DNA of 64,000 bases, taken from contig NC_079428.1 of NCBI RefSeq assembly GCF_026213295.1, positions 4,822,555 through 4,886,554 on the forward strand. Direction: 5' to 3'. The position numbers and the translations under genes are program-made. The notes beneath the pieces were generated by a model. It was not told the DNA's origin. It saw nothing but the letters and a program-made list of their open reading frames with translations, and searched no databases. Below are positions 1-52,847 of this stretch, piece by piece. Numbering within the stretch: position 1 is the stretch's first letter; the number at the start of each line of letters is the position of its first letter. This DNA comes from Gadus chalcogrammus. Its lineage: Eukaryota > Chordata > Actinopteri > Gadiformes > Gadidae.

Positions 1-630
1 GCATAGCACATCATTTGAGACACAGTGCCATTAAGCACACAGTCTGTCCAGCACTACTGTCTGGATTCCCGATCCTCAGAGAGGCGTCCTCAAAGCAAAA
101 CAAAGGCCTTTCAATTTACACCTTTGGACCAAAAACCAACCCTTTCTTGTTAAACCTACTGACTAGACATAACCTTTAATAGGGTCCTCTGAAAGGGGAA
201 CGCCTGGCTACCTGAAAGGGGGATGTGAGGAGGGGGTGGAGCGGCAATAAGAATGGGAATCCTAGACAACCGAACATTAGGTAGGACATATCCATATCGA
301 TGGCAACAGAGCCCCTTAATGTCTTAAGAAGAATGTGGGATTATTCTTATCGAACCTTTCAGAATAGGGTAAGATAGGGTTTTCATTCTCGTCTACACCG
401 ATGCACAAACCCTTTAAGGTTGCGTCTGAGATTTGAACTTTGTCGTATTTGGACCATGGCCCATGTGTATTTAGGAACCGCAAGGTAGTCAGGTAAAGAA
501 AGGGTGTCCCAGGAGCTCTGGGGGGCTTGGAGGGGAACCAGGCAGTCTGTCATTATGTGACCGACGGTGCATCTTTCGCGTCCACTTCAACCGTTGACGG
601 ATATAAAAATCGACTGTAATATTACAATTT

Positions 631-870
631 GGGGCGCGGCAGGAGATCAGGAGGTAGAGCGGGTCGTCTGGTAACCGCAAGGTTGCTAGTTCGATCCCCG
701 GAGTGTCGCGGTGTCTCTGAGCAAGGCACCCTAACCCTTACTGCTCCTGACGAGCTGGCTGTCGCCTTGCATGGCTGACGCGGCCGTCAGTGTGTGAATG
801 AATGGGTAACTTCAGGCAATGTTGTAAAGCGCTTTGGGTGGCCTCTGGTTGCAAAAAAAAGCGCTCAATT
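631..870 (+). mobile_element. tRNA-derived SINE, copy 1
   Basis: It has a tRNA-like head with an A-box-like ggtagagcggg and a B-box agttcgatcc (688-697), then a body (ctgctcctgacgagctggct) shared with the copy at 13494. The tail reads GTAAAGCGCTTTGGGTGGC, a form common to one group of fish SINE/LINE tails. It ends in an A-rich stretch. Confidence 0.8.
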
Positions 871-3800
871 GAACATTTACCGATTTCATCTTCCCATGAA
901 GACATCCTCCAAACCGGGATCAACGTAGAAACGGGGAAATGGATAGGGGAGGGGATGGGAGAGGGCATGAGCGTTTTTTCCCAAATTACCCCGTGGCAGC
1001 CTTTTCCACGGTGCGAGCGGAACCCTTTACAAGATGTGCCCCGCGGTTCCTCGAGATGGCATCGCCGGGGTTTGGGCCGTCGCCATGGCAACGCGGCATT
1101 GAAAGTCTCCGAGCGGCGCTGCCATAATGGAGCGCGGAGGTGATTCCACCGACCGCTGCGTCGTTAATCTTAATGCGCGCCTCCGAGTTGCTTTCAAGTC
1201 CCGCCGCTGAAAATAAAGTCGCGGGGGGGGGGGCAACGACAACATGGAAGCAAATGGCCGTGGTTTCTAAATGGTTAAAACACCCGGTTATGACTATTCT
1301 CATACCAGTACAGCAGTAGTAGGTTGAGGTATCTCAAAAAATGAATAATGAACCATTACACCATTTTAATGAATCAGTTGCTTTGGCTTTGAGATGACAA
1401 CTATAAAATTGTGCTTTTTTTTTCGAAAAAAAGCATCCCTTTTCAATAGAACGATGCTGAACAATACAATATTTTAGCAGGGTAGGAAATGAGCCACACT
1501 GCGCACGGTCGTTGCGGTGGGGGGGTAGGGGGGCATTTGGCCATGATGGTGACAATGTTCCAGGCCACTTAGTTCAAAATGGCTCGCTCCACCTACCTGC
1601 ACCCCTCCCACAATCTGGTTTCCAAGGCTACACTGAATGTAACCAAATCACACCTAGGTTGCCCGGGCTACACAAATGATGTTGTTAAGAGCTGCCAGAA
1701 CCTCAAGGCAGAAACAGAGACAGAGAGAGACGGAGACAGGCTATCCCTGGAGTGGAGGATGTGTGTTCCCTAAGGAGCTACTGTAGTCCCTATATTCTCC
1801 GTTCATAAGGAGGGCCAGTGAATCATTGATAGAGCTCCGACATGGCAGAGAGAGGCAGAGGAGCGAGTTCAATGTATGCCACCATCATCATCATCGTCCT
1901 TAGAAGCAAATGCACGCATGTCGTCTGTAAATGTACACAAGAGATATATAAATATATATGCATAAACGCTCCGAGAGCAATAGTGAACAAAAAAACCTCT
2001 CCTTTCAAGTGAGTCTAATTCTCGCCAGCTGCAAAGTTAAGGACTAAATTAAACAAATATGGCCTCAATGAAGGGAGCGAGGGACGAGGAGAGAGGGTGA
2101 AGAGAAACATCCTTGGTGCTGACCCTGGGGCTTCCTCTTTCTGCGTTCGTGTGCGCGCGTGCGTGCGGGCGTGCGTGCGTGCGTGCGTGTGTCAACAACT
2201 AGCCAGCTGCGGCCTTGGCTGACCACTCGTTTAGCACGCTAGTCGCCCACGCCGCTTGCCAAACACAAAAGTCTCACCTCCGCCTTTTCATCGAGCACTT
2301 AGTCAACGCCTTGCTGCCAGTGAACCCTTCCACCCTCTGTTACTACAAACGGGGGGGGGGGGGGGGGGGGGTAATTGATGTCCATTTAGGCTTGCCCTAT
2401 GAAATCCATGGACCACGGAGATCAACAGTTTTACACTCCAGAGGTGAGGCAAGGCTGCAACGCAATGCAACTCATGCAGGCTATGGCGTAAGTACAAACA
2501 GCAGTCGAGTGTTTTTACGTAAGGTGCTTACAGGAGACGTTTTCCCTTTTCCGATGAGACAGCGCCACCAGCACCAGCACTGAGACACCCGCTGCAGTAA
2601 GCGGCGTCTTACCCCCCAGCCATTGTCCTCTATTTGAATATGGGTTTAAGGTTCAACAAACAATCCAGAGAGCCGAGTCTTAGAGCAAAATATCTGGAAT
2701 AAGGCTAGTTGGAACCCAAGTTCAGCTTTAGTTTTGGGAGGGGTTGCCTCTTAAGAGAGAAACAAGAGCTGTGGTCAAAAGATTCAAATTGAGGATCACA
2801 CAAAATAAACACATCTCTGTGGGATGCTACCCTGAAGAGAGGTTTATTTTGATATCGATGCGATTTGCGCAAATTTCGCGTAATCTCACTTTGAGAAGAA
2901 GCTACACTCCGGAATCTACTTGCACTCGTTGAAGCCGTTGAACTATCGATCCACCACTACTGGTCTTCCACCACTGAGCCGAGTACTGGGAAGTGGGTCT
3001 CCACCACAGCTGAAGCCCAGCGATATTTGGCCAGCCCTGACTAGATCAAGATGCTGGGACAATTGTTTTTGCATCTCGGCCACATGGGAGTTTTTTTTTT
3101 CCTCCCTTCGTTTGTGCATCTGGACGACGTGTGTATAATTCAGATGATCCGCTGTGTCTTGGATGAATTCACACCTCAGACCCCCAGCTGCAATCAGCTC
3201 TTCCACAACGAGACAAAATGTTGCCTGATCAAGTAATCAAAAAGGGAAATTCCCACTAATCCTCTGAGAATCGGAATCCTTCGGGACCGCTAAAGAATCC
3301 CCTTAATTCCTGCACTGTCAAGAACGCTTAAGTTTAAATTTAAGGGGTAACTACGTCCCAGCGGCTCGGATTTATGGGGGCGTTTCTGACCCTCATAAAG
3401 TGTTAGTGTCGCGCGTGTCAGAAAGCATCGCACACTTTGATGGAATGCCTTTCAAGTGTTAGTGCATGCGGCGCGGCAATATTGAGCAAGCCATTCCTCG
3501 CTGCCTGCCCAGCGTACTGGACAGGGGATTTACTGTTGTACAGCTTTCCCGTGAGATTCCATTTGAAATTCTGTCTTTTAAAACTAGATATAATGACATG
3601 GCACTATTTCCCGACCATATACAAAAAAGGGACATTTTTGCAACCGTGGGACTTTTCTGCACAACCCCCCCTTTCCCCCGCTATTTTGCCTCACATAACA
3701 CAGCCACTTATTTATTGAATGTGCTGCTTTTACAAAAAAGGTAACGACTGTATTACTATTCAGTCCGTTACCTTTTTTTGCTTTGTTTAATCAATTGGCA

Positions 3801-4426
3801 CCGATGGAAGGAGATGTGGCCAGCGAGCAGGGTTATTCCAAGAGTGGCGCGAGCCGTCTTCCTCCAAACATAAAAAGATAAATTAAGCTAATGTTCCGAC
3901 GGTCAGGAGGTGGACGGAGCCAGAGTACTCAGGGCATGACGTTTGTCACCATAAAAGAAGAAGAAAAAACAGGCAGGAAAAACAAAAGGGTTCACACAAA
4001 CATGACAAGGGTTTTTTCTCTTTTTCTTGTTGGAAGCAGGATCGAATAGCACGTGTCACTTCCTGCGATTTACTGAAGGTTAAGTACACTCCCTCTGGGT
4101 CTTGGACTGCACCCCCAGTCCTCTAACGTTACATCCATCACCACCGGGGTGGATGTGAAGGACTTTGAGGGGGGGAACTGAGCAGGAGTGGAGGGTGGAT
4201 GAGGGTGGAGGGTGAGGGGGATCAAAACCTGGAACCCACAGCAGAACGTCTTCTGAGGAGCTTTGAAGAGCCCTGTAGCTCCGAGGCAACGCTGTGAGTC
4301 CCCCGTCAACATAGCTTTGTCGAACACTCCGAAAAGACTTTGTCAATCCCCGTGGGCTATTCATAAGACGTGACGCGGAGGTTGAAAAGTGTGTTCTTTT
4401 CCATAGCATCCGAACACCCCCCCCCC

Positions 4427-4571
<145 letters not shown>

Positions 4572-5497
4572 GAATGTACTGCGTGCCCAAATAGGACCAA
4601 GGTATTTTCTTTTTGAATGGGGTTCAGGAGGGGAAATGGCAGGCATAAGCAAGACTTCATTTAGTCCCTCTATGCTTCAGCCCCTCTGTTTGGTAAAGTG
4701 TGTACAGTCACTGGCTGAGGTTGGAAAAAATATACTTTCTTTTTGAACACGCAATGAGATCAATCGTTTACCATATCTGGTTATACTGCGTGGTTGTAAT
4801 CTTGCTTATGAATAATCATTCCTAGAATATGGTTGTTTGACGTGTACAGCCTCATAACTCTGTTAAATATCTGTCACTATCTTAACAGTAACAGTGTACC
4901 ATCCAGAAGACTTGGAAGGAATAGGCAACATTTCGGAAAGCAAATTGCCCAAACCATTGACCATCTGCCACTAAATGCGTAGAAAGACTCACTATAAAGC
5001 ACTAGTTTTCTAAACAAAGCCAGCATCCCCTGACACTCAAGACTGGAACAACTTGTGGGTTAATCATTAAGAATATTACAAACTTCAAATCCGGACGGGC
5101 AAACTTGTCACAACCAGACAGTGTGGAGACGAAAAAAGGGGGGAAAAACTGCCCCGAACAGAGACTATCTCACAACTGTTTTTAATAACGTGAATCTTTT
5201 GTCTGCCATTTGAGTCACATATAATTAGAATAAGACAGGGTCTCTCCGGTAAGGCACAGAGTTTGGCTCGCTGCCTAGCCCTTGTCACGCCAGAGAACCC
5301 TCAAATGCTCCAGAGGCAGAGAGGGGGTGGGCTGGGGTAGGGGATGAGGAAGAGGAGGAGGAGGAAGGGAGGGCAGAGGAGGAGGAGTAGGAGGAGGGAG
5401 GGAGAGCAGAGGGGGTAAAAAAATTCCAAACTAGCAAATATTTTAATTGATCTCATCCTAGCCAGACGTTCCATCACGAGAGGGTGCCTCACATGCA

Positions 5498-5612
<115 letters not shown>

Positions 5613-6327
5613 AGGCGAACACATCCAGGGAGCAGGCTTCAGGCGTTTCCAACACCCTAAATGGCTACGATGCCCCAAAATAGGCTACCTATCGCATCCA
5701 AAAATCACTCTCCTCGCAGAAATACTAGTCGACCACATCCACCCGAATGTGAGCCGTTGCGCTGCGATTACAGTTGTAGGCTTACTAACGCTATGGGGTT
5801 GCTTATACCTTTTATTCATGGTCCTGCAACATGGTGTTCAGATACAGTAGGCTACAATGTGCTATAGAGGGCTACAACATCCACGCATCGTATTAGGGAG
5901 AACTTCCAATGCGCATCTTATCCATACGAACTAATACATCCTTTTGAAATCAGTCAAAAGGCAGGCGGTAAAATAAGCTATAATTTGGAATGAAAAAAAA
6001 AAGGCTATACCCATGAAGGCGGTGCCAATACCTGGTAAACGGATGCCAAAGCGTTTGGCATCCGTCCTGTATCACGGAATTTAGGATTGATTCTTGGATA
6101 TTGTATTCTAGCGATCATAAGGTCCCTCTCTAAAATACAAAGCGCACATCAACGACACAACAGGTAATGCATGATCCGAGATGGCCAGAGGCTTTCTTCC
6201 AGAGACATGTACGGAGACTTCAACAATATGCATAGTTGGAAAAGACAGTCGGCTCACGTCTAGCGTTGCAACTCCATGGGAAAAAATAAAGGTTTACATG
6301 CAATGACCACAAACAAAATTGTATTAC

Positions 6328-7086
6328 CTCTTTTTGGTTTTGGGAAGCTCTCGTGCAGGTGAAAAACAACTTTCTCCACGAAGTGCTGAATGTTACTTTG
6401 CTCCGGTCCTCGGACAAAAACGATCCAGTCGTGGGTAAATCCTTCCACAGTGGGTTTTTTCCGGACCTGAGCACGGTGACCAAGTTCCAGTTTCACCTGA
6501 ACGGCACCCTGTGGGATGTTATGCTTTTGATAAGATTATTTTTTTTAATTTCCACCCAAAAACGTGTGGGATTTTCTTTCTTCACATTTGCAGAAAGGGG
6601 CTTTATCAAAACCATTGTGCAGCAGTTGCAACAATCAACAATAAAATGGCATTAGGTCTCATGTCTCCCTACTCGTCCTTCCATTTAACAGTGAAATAAT
6701 GCACGTGTAAAAAAATAAATAAATTACAGTTTGTGCACTAATGTAAGCCACACAGACACATCAACTTTTCTACATTCATAACTCAACAGCTGTCTCCCTG
6801 CAAGTCAGATCACGTTCATTATAAAACCCTGCACGTCCTATTTTACTTTATGCTCCGTGTGTCAGGCTGCAGCTGGACCACCACAGCCTCGACATGCGCT
6901 CAACTACAGCGGTCGTAGCCTACTGTACTTCGGCTTCAGATCAATCGGGAATACTGCATGAAATCTTCGGCCGAGACGCGCAAAAAAAAAAAGAAACAGC
7001 GAACACACAACGCCGCTCCGTGGACCGCCACACTCTCGCGTGTGCAGGCGGCCGCATTATCATTCTCTACTCACCGAGTTGGCCAT
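6328..7086 (-). CDS. mllt3: AF9 / MLLT3 YEATS-domain protein, first two coding exons (partial gene)
   Basis: AF9 is a nuclear reader of acylated histone H3 lysines and a subunit of the super elongation and DOT1L complexes. Coding exon 1 is 7075-7086 (codes MANS, then donor TCG|gtgagt). Coding exon 2 is 6328-6508 (acceptor cccacag, donor G|gtaata). Together they give residues 1-64, including [20 protein letters not shown] and a stretch ending HESFPKPKR. This is the N-terminal half of the YEATS fold. The acyl-lysine pocket residues known from human AF9 (F28, H56, S58, F59) fall at the same numbers. Reading HLHESF rather than RLHESF and VRKKPTVEG favours mllt3 over its paralogue mllt1. Exon 2 ends in phase 1, as expected before a codon for Val. 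The next exon is not in 1-6327, which fits the very long intron 2 of this gene. Residues 3 and 5 (Asn, Gly) differ from the human Ser and Cys. Identity rests on remembered family sequence. Confidence 0.93.
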
Positions 7087-7345
7087 CCTTCAGGCCGCGG
7101 CGTCACCGCTATTTCATGGAGATTTCGTTTTAAAAGAGACAAGAGGGGAGCCTATCTTGCTTATGGCGGCGTACATGGTCTTTTCTTGATTGAACTCAAC
7201 CTCGAGTTTCAAAGGCTGAGGGAGAGAAAAAGTAAGACGCATGCGCTGTCTCGCGTGTCTACTGGTCGAGGAGCAGAGCACGAGAGACCGCGAACCAATG
7301 AGGGGAAACACACTCACGCCGGCAGCCAATGACGGACCGATAACC
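6985..7345 (-). promoter_or_regulatory. mllt3: Probable mllt3 promoter / 5' UTR, CpG-rich with two CCAAT boxes
   Basis: This stretch directly upstream of the mllt3 start codon (7086 on the minus strand) is richer in CpG than its surroundings. It contains CCAAT on the plus strand at 7295-7299 and 7326-7330, that is, in the inverted ATTGG orientation relative to mllt3 and 31 bp apart. Paired CCAAT boxes at this spacing suit NF-Y. No TATA box is visible. The transcription start cannot be fixed from sequence alone. The site also lies upstream of focad, so bidirectional activity is possible. Confidence 0.55.
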
Positions 7346-7777
7346 TTACCGTAATTATACAACGAATCAGATTTAACAAGAGTTTAAAGAAAAATACAGG
7401 TCTACAAATGCTGTCAAATTATATCAGGTTATAGCTTATCATATCCGCCGTTGCAGATATTTCATAGTGATGTGGCTACAAATGTGGCTATTGCAAACTA
7501 ATGTCGATCATCAGAAGAAAGCTGATGTATTACTCATCTCTTTAAATCGCGGGGTATTAATGTAGAATTAATAATTAATCCGAAACTGGTAGAGGCTAAT
7601 CTGTGGTAAAACATATACACGTATGTTGGCCTATGCAAATGTTTACAATACACGTATACTCTATGCATACGATACGTATGCAATACATGTAGGCCTATGT
7701 AGGCTGGCATTCATGGAAAGAGTCAAAATTAAAAGAACATTCCCTTGAATGATTTATCCTTGGAATATCTGGTGATA

Positions 7778-7842
7778 ACACACACACAGACACACTCACA
7801 CACACGCACGCACGCACACGCACGCACGCACACACACGCACG

Positions 7843-7926
<84 letters not shown>

Positions 7927-7957
7927 AACGCACTCACGCACAAACACACACATACAC
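7778..7957 (+). repeat. (CA)n with CACG variants
   Basis: Imperfect CACG and CAGA units lead into a pure (CA)n core ending at 7923. It lies between the mllt3 and focad starts, so length variants could affect the shared promoter spacing. Confidence 0.95.
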
Positions 7958-8349
7958 GCGTCATTTCTGGATCCTGAGAATAGGCTACATTATTTTGCCT
8001 TTTAGGCACTTTTGCCTAAACCACTATTAATTAATTAGAATAACACGAAACATATATTCATTGTTCATTGTTCATTATGAATTATTTATTGCAGATAGGT
8101 AGGCACAGAATATGGACCGAATTGTCCCTGTTTTTGAGACAGACTTGTTATATTCTCCCACCTCCTATCCTCCCAGTGGAGTGACAGGGCAAGCATGACA
8201 GGTGCTGCCAATTTTTTGACCATAGATCAGGAGCTAAGCGTATAGACAAGTTTTCCTCGCGGTTTTAATAGGGTGTAATATGGTTATTTGTGGTAAGCGA
8301 TTACATTATTAACAGCAATTTAATACTGTAACACATTTTTTATTTGCCT

Positions 8350-8422
8350 TTCGCGCCTGTGTTCAGTCTGGTCCTCGCCGCACGCCGTAGTTGCGCGATA
8401 CTTGTCTTGTGGATGTTCACAG
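8350..8422 (+). promoter_or_regulatory. focad: Candidate 5' non-coding exon of focad
   Basis: A short CpG-bearing stretch in otherwise AT-rich DNA ends in a good donor, TTCACAG|gtaaag, at 8422/8423. focad's first coding exon (11812) begins with an acceptor and only 15 nt of leader, so at least one upstream non-coding exon must exist. This is the best candidate I see between mllt3 and 11812. It would place the two head-to-head starts about 1.1-1.3 kb apart. The 5' limit is unknown. Confidence 0.35.
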
Positions 8423-11400
8423 GTAAAGTTGACACTGTCTTCGTAAACTGTTTATTCCATGTCGTGTAAAACATTACATTATGTAACTGACTGAAACGGA
8501 TATTATAAATGCCTAACTATGCTTCCTCTGCTTCTCTGAATTAATATTTTGTTTTTTCACGTGGTTGCGGTGTGGTTATCATCTAGCTGGTGGCTAATCG
8601 CATATATTCTCCCACTGCATACTCACTAGTTTCGTTGATTTCATCTTTAAAAGTTACAGTTATTGTCTGTATAACTTGGCAACACATGCTTGTGAGAGTC
8701 TAGGAGTGTCAAAAGTGTCAAAATAAAGAGTAGGTTCGCATCACGACCCACTGTTGTACAGTTACCGTTGTCTCAATTCCCTCCATGAGTTCCCTGTTCA
8801 TGAAATATAAGTTTTACCTGATACGATCAGAACACTTTGAAAAACGGACTTCTTGACAGAAAGTTGCTCAGACATGACGAACGTTGACTTTGGTTAAACC
8901 AAAGGCATGGGTCGATTATTGTGCACCACGTAGCAGCCTATGGTTACACAGTAATAACGCGCCTGTTTTCCACTCACTTTGACACTCGCTCAGTGGTCTG
9001 AGCGAGCAGTTTTTTTCTTTGCACAAGAAGACCCTGTAGTTAAGCCACAGCCATGTCACTTCTAAAGCATAGTTGGGTCAACAATGCTCCATTCATTGTC
9101 CCTACTTGTATCGCTACTGCAGCGCTAGCACACACGAGCTGGCCTACATTGTTCTGAAAGCGGTACATGTGGGATAGAAACCACTGGAATGGTTTGAGTA
9201 TTACCTCTAAGCGTTGAGCTGATAGTAGTAGTAGTCACCCCATAACATAAAGTCATGTACATCTAAATTGGATTTAGATAATACTTTAAAACAATGGATT
9301 GTGCAGGTTTTAGTTGGTAGTGGAAGTATTGAAGATATACTCCTACCTATCCATTCATCACAGTTCAAAGCTAGATGCCTGATGGATGTTAAGGTATCCA
9401 ATTAGCCAATAGTCTTTTAGCTTTTACGGTTTTAGATATCTCTGTTTTGAAGTGTCACCGGTTTGCCCATGTGCCATATGTCCTACCTCTCAAAAGAAGA
9501 ACCAGCAAACCTATTTACTGTACAGTAATGCAATATGCTCCTTGACACAAAAAAGCCAAAAATACATAACTATAAACAAACATAAATACAAAAAATATAC
9601 AAGGCATTTCAGTGGTTGGTTGCCTGCTTACCTATTTGTGTGGTCATTGGAGTCCGACCACGTTTAGGTGACTAAGCGGTTTAAAGCTGAGGGCAGATAG
9701 GCATGCGTGTAGCACAGTGTGCGGCTGGCTTATCAGTCAGATAGGAGGCAGTGTGGGTGGATGTGTGGGCTTAGGTGGGGTGTCCCTACGTTTTTCAGGG
9801 GAAAATGGGTGCGCTGGGGTGTGTGGGTGGGTGGGTTGGTCGGGGGGGGGCTTTGTTGCTCATGTTTCGTGTGATTACGGAGAGTAGCGCTGCTGGTGAT
9901 GCGCGCCGCAGGTGGAGGCAATCCGGTGTGAAGTGAAACAGCTGTGTCCAAGGCTGGGTAGACGCCGGGGTCATCCGGTTGCCGCAGGCAACTCGAGTTT
10001 GCCCCCCCCCTCCCCTCATCCCCCAACCTATCTCGGGTGTAAAGGAGGGCCTGGATGAGACGAATGGTTATGTAATATTAATTCTTCGTTACTGTAGAGA
10101 AGTTCTAATGACAGAAGTTCTCCCGGCCTACTGGTACAGTTCCATGAGATGCATAGCACCTCCGGTCTGTGAAAGGTTCTCTGTCCAACTACTGGAGCAT
10201 ATGGCTTTGGCTTTTGCCTGCTTGATTACTGTTCTTAATCTTTTACTACCCTCCGTTCCATTAATGTAAAAGTAAATATGAAGCCATAATGTCGTATCAC
10301 TTTTGTTCTCACTCAGACAAGCATATCTGCTGAGATTATCAAACCGAATTAGAACGAACGCATGAACAATGATATAATGTTGTGGGGAAGGGTCCAAATG
10401 GAAGAAATTTTGCTCGCCAAAGCAGCTCTGTGACTTGTTGAATGTTTTATGTTCAGTTACCTTGATGATTGAAAACTGATCCCTGGGTGAAGATCTGGTG
10501 GTCACATTTAAAAAGTGGATGAGAACTCTGTAGAATAGTTAGTGTTATGTTGTTATAACAGTGTTTAATGATAATAACGTTCTTATTGTTAAGAGCTTTT
10601 AAATTTGATTTAAATGAAAGGAAAAATGCACACCTCGATGATTCAAGTGTCTTGCAGTTACGACTGCAGTACCATCTTGCCCATTGTGCCTGTCTCACCA
10701 CCTAACGCCACCTGTGGTTGGTCGTCTAACTAGATGGGGTTTGGTGGTGGTGGAGGTGGTGGTGTGGGTGGGGGTGGGGGTTGGGGCTGTGGTCTTCCTG
10801 AATATGCAGTGGCTAGCAGCCATCTGGGGGCTTCACAGGGAACTCTGACAGCAGGCAGTCTCTCCCCGCAACGAAGGGTTGTCCTTGGTGTTTAAACCTG
10901 AGAGCACCTTCTGTTTGGAAGCCTGCAGTGAGAAGGTAGAGAAAACGGGGCAAGGTGGGGGTCTCGTGAATAATTTAATGTAAAATTGGGCTGTGGCCAC
11001 CATAATTGACCATGTGCCAAGTGGTCGAAATGAGACAGAACCGGTTGGCTTTCAAAGAGATTGAAGTCATTCTAGGGCCCTCCTGGCATTCTTTGTGCCG
11101 AGCACTTATCGTCTATTAAGTGTATCAAGCAACAGGTGTTTTCTTTCAACACGTAGCTTCTCTTTTTTGTACCTCCCAGCTCATTGGAGCGTTTATCTGC
11201 CCTGCTTCGCTCGGACCCCTCCAACTGCAGCGTTTACACAGATGTTCTGTGTCTTTAACTCCTTAGAGACCCGGCTCACCGGGATATACATCCAACTAGG
11301 TTCCCTCTCTGTTCCTTAATGTACATTGGGTAATAGTACACTTGTAACAGTCTTCTTGGTATCGAAAGTTCATATGCTAGAAATAAATTGCTCAATCTAT

Positions 11401-11811
11401 AGAACAGAATATAAACATTTATTCCATCTCTGTACCTGAATGTGAATTGGGCTAGGGTATCTGAAGTCTTATTGGCTACACGATTGACCTTTAGTGCTAG
11501 CTGAAAGATCCACAATCACAAGATTCTACTAGTTACTACATAATTCTACTATTTATTATGTTGCGGTATGATAGGTCTATATTTTCGTATAGTTGCCATT
11601 GTTTTTAACAAAAGTGATGGTGTAGCCATCTATGGAAGAAAAAAATAAAGTTTTAAAAAGTCTATTCTTTCTACAACTTTTGTTTTCCATCCTCAGACAG
11701 AATTAATCTAGAAGCAGAAAAAGCTTAGGAGGACCTTGACTTTTGATCTACAACTTCTTCTGAGATTCTCTCAGAACTCTGTGTCTCTTTGTCTTCCTCT
11801 GCTGCTCTCAG
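8423..11811 (+). other. Probable focad 5' intron, no gene recognised
   Basis: Mostly AT-rich unique-looking DNA with a G/T-rich patch near 9740-9850 and another near 10740-10790. Frames here are short and resemble no family I know. A pyrimidine-rich tract and acceptor at 11790-11811 lead into the first focad coding exon. Confidence 0.5.
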
Positions 11812-11826
11812 GCTTCACAGAGGGAG

Positions 11827-52203
<40,377 letters not shown>

Positions 52204-52628
52204 GACCCCAGAGACCCTACTGGGAGGACTGGTCCACTATATGCATTCCCCTTTGGAGTGAGCTATTACGCAATCCTTCATGGAGGTAACCCGAACAATA
52301 GGAAAACCAGTTACTGCAACGCATTAAAAAACACAAAATGTGTTTACTCTTCAAATGGGTGCCACGTCGTAGCATTTCACTCTTACAGTATTTCACAAAA
52401 TCATATTCACCCAAGCTGCTGCTGTCAAATGTTTACCTGGCCTTTAACTCTACTGTGGATAGAGAAAGAGACTGACTGAATTTAGTTTTGCATGACCAAG
52501 AATGCAGATAAGGCGCATAAGGTCTTATAAAACTCAAACTGCTTGTAATGGATCGGAATATGGAAACACAGAAATGTCCCGGTAGGTTCCATCAGAAGTA
52601 ATGCTATTTTTTAATACAAATTCTCTGC

Positions 52629-52634
52629 AATAAA
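52629..52634 (+). terminator. focad: Poly(A) signal of focad
   Basis: AATAAA (in ctgcaataaatatc) lies 426 nt after the focad stop codon and is followed by a GT-rich stretch near 52648-52662, the usual arrangement for cleavage and polyadenylation. It implies a 3' UTR of about 450 nt. Confidence 0.7.
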
Positions 52635-52772
52635 TATCTTAATGGAAGTGTGTGTGTGTGTCTTTAACGAATCCAACGAGCCATTAACATCACTTCATAT
52701 TACACTGAGATTCAAAAAAGTAGACAAAACAACAATTTTGAGCGGGTGCTGATAGTAAAAAAGATATATATA

Positions 52773-52778
52773 TTTATT
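52773..52778 (-). terminator. hacd4: Poly(A) signal of hacd4
   Basis: AATAAA on the minus strand (tttatt on the plus strand), about 70 nt beyond the hacd4 stop codon. It faces the focad signal, so the two genes end within roughly 100 bp of each other or overlap slightly. Confidence 0.65.
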
Positions 52779-52847
52779 TTATAAAAGTAAACCAAACGGT
52801 ACAATTATAACAGTTATACAATTCATAAAACAATGTCATAGGGCTAA

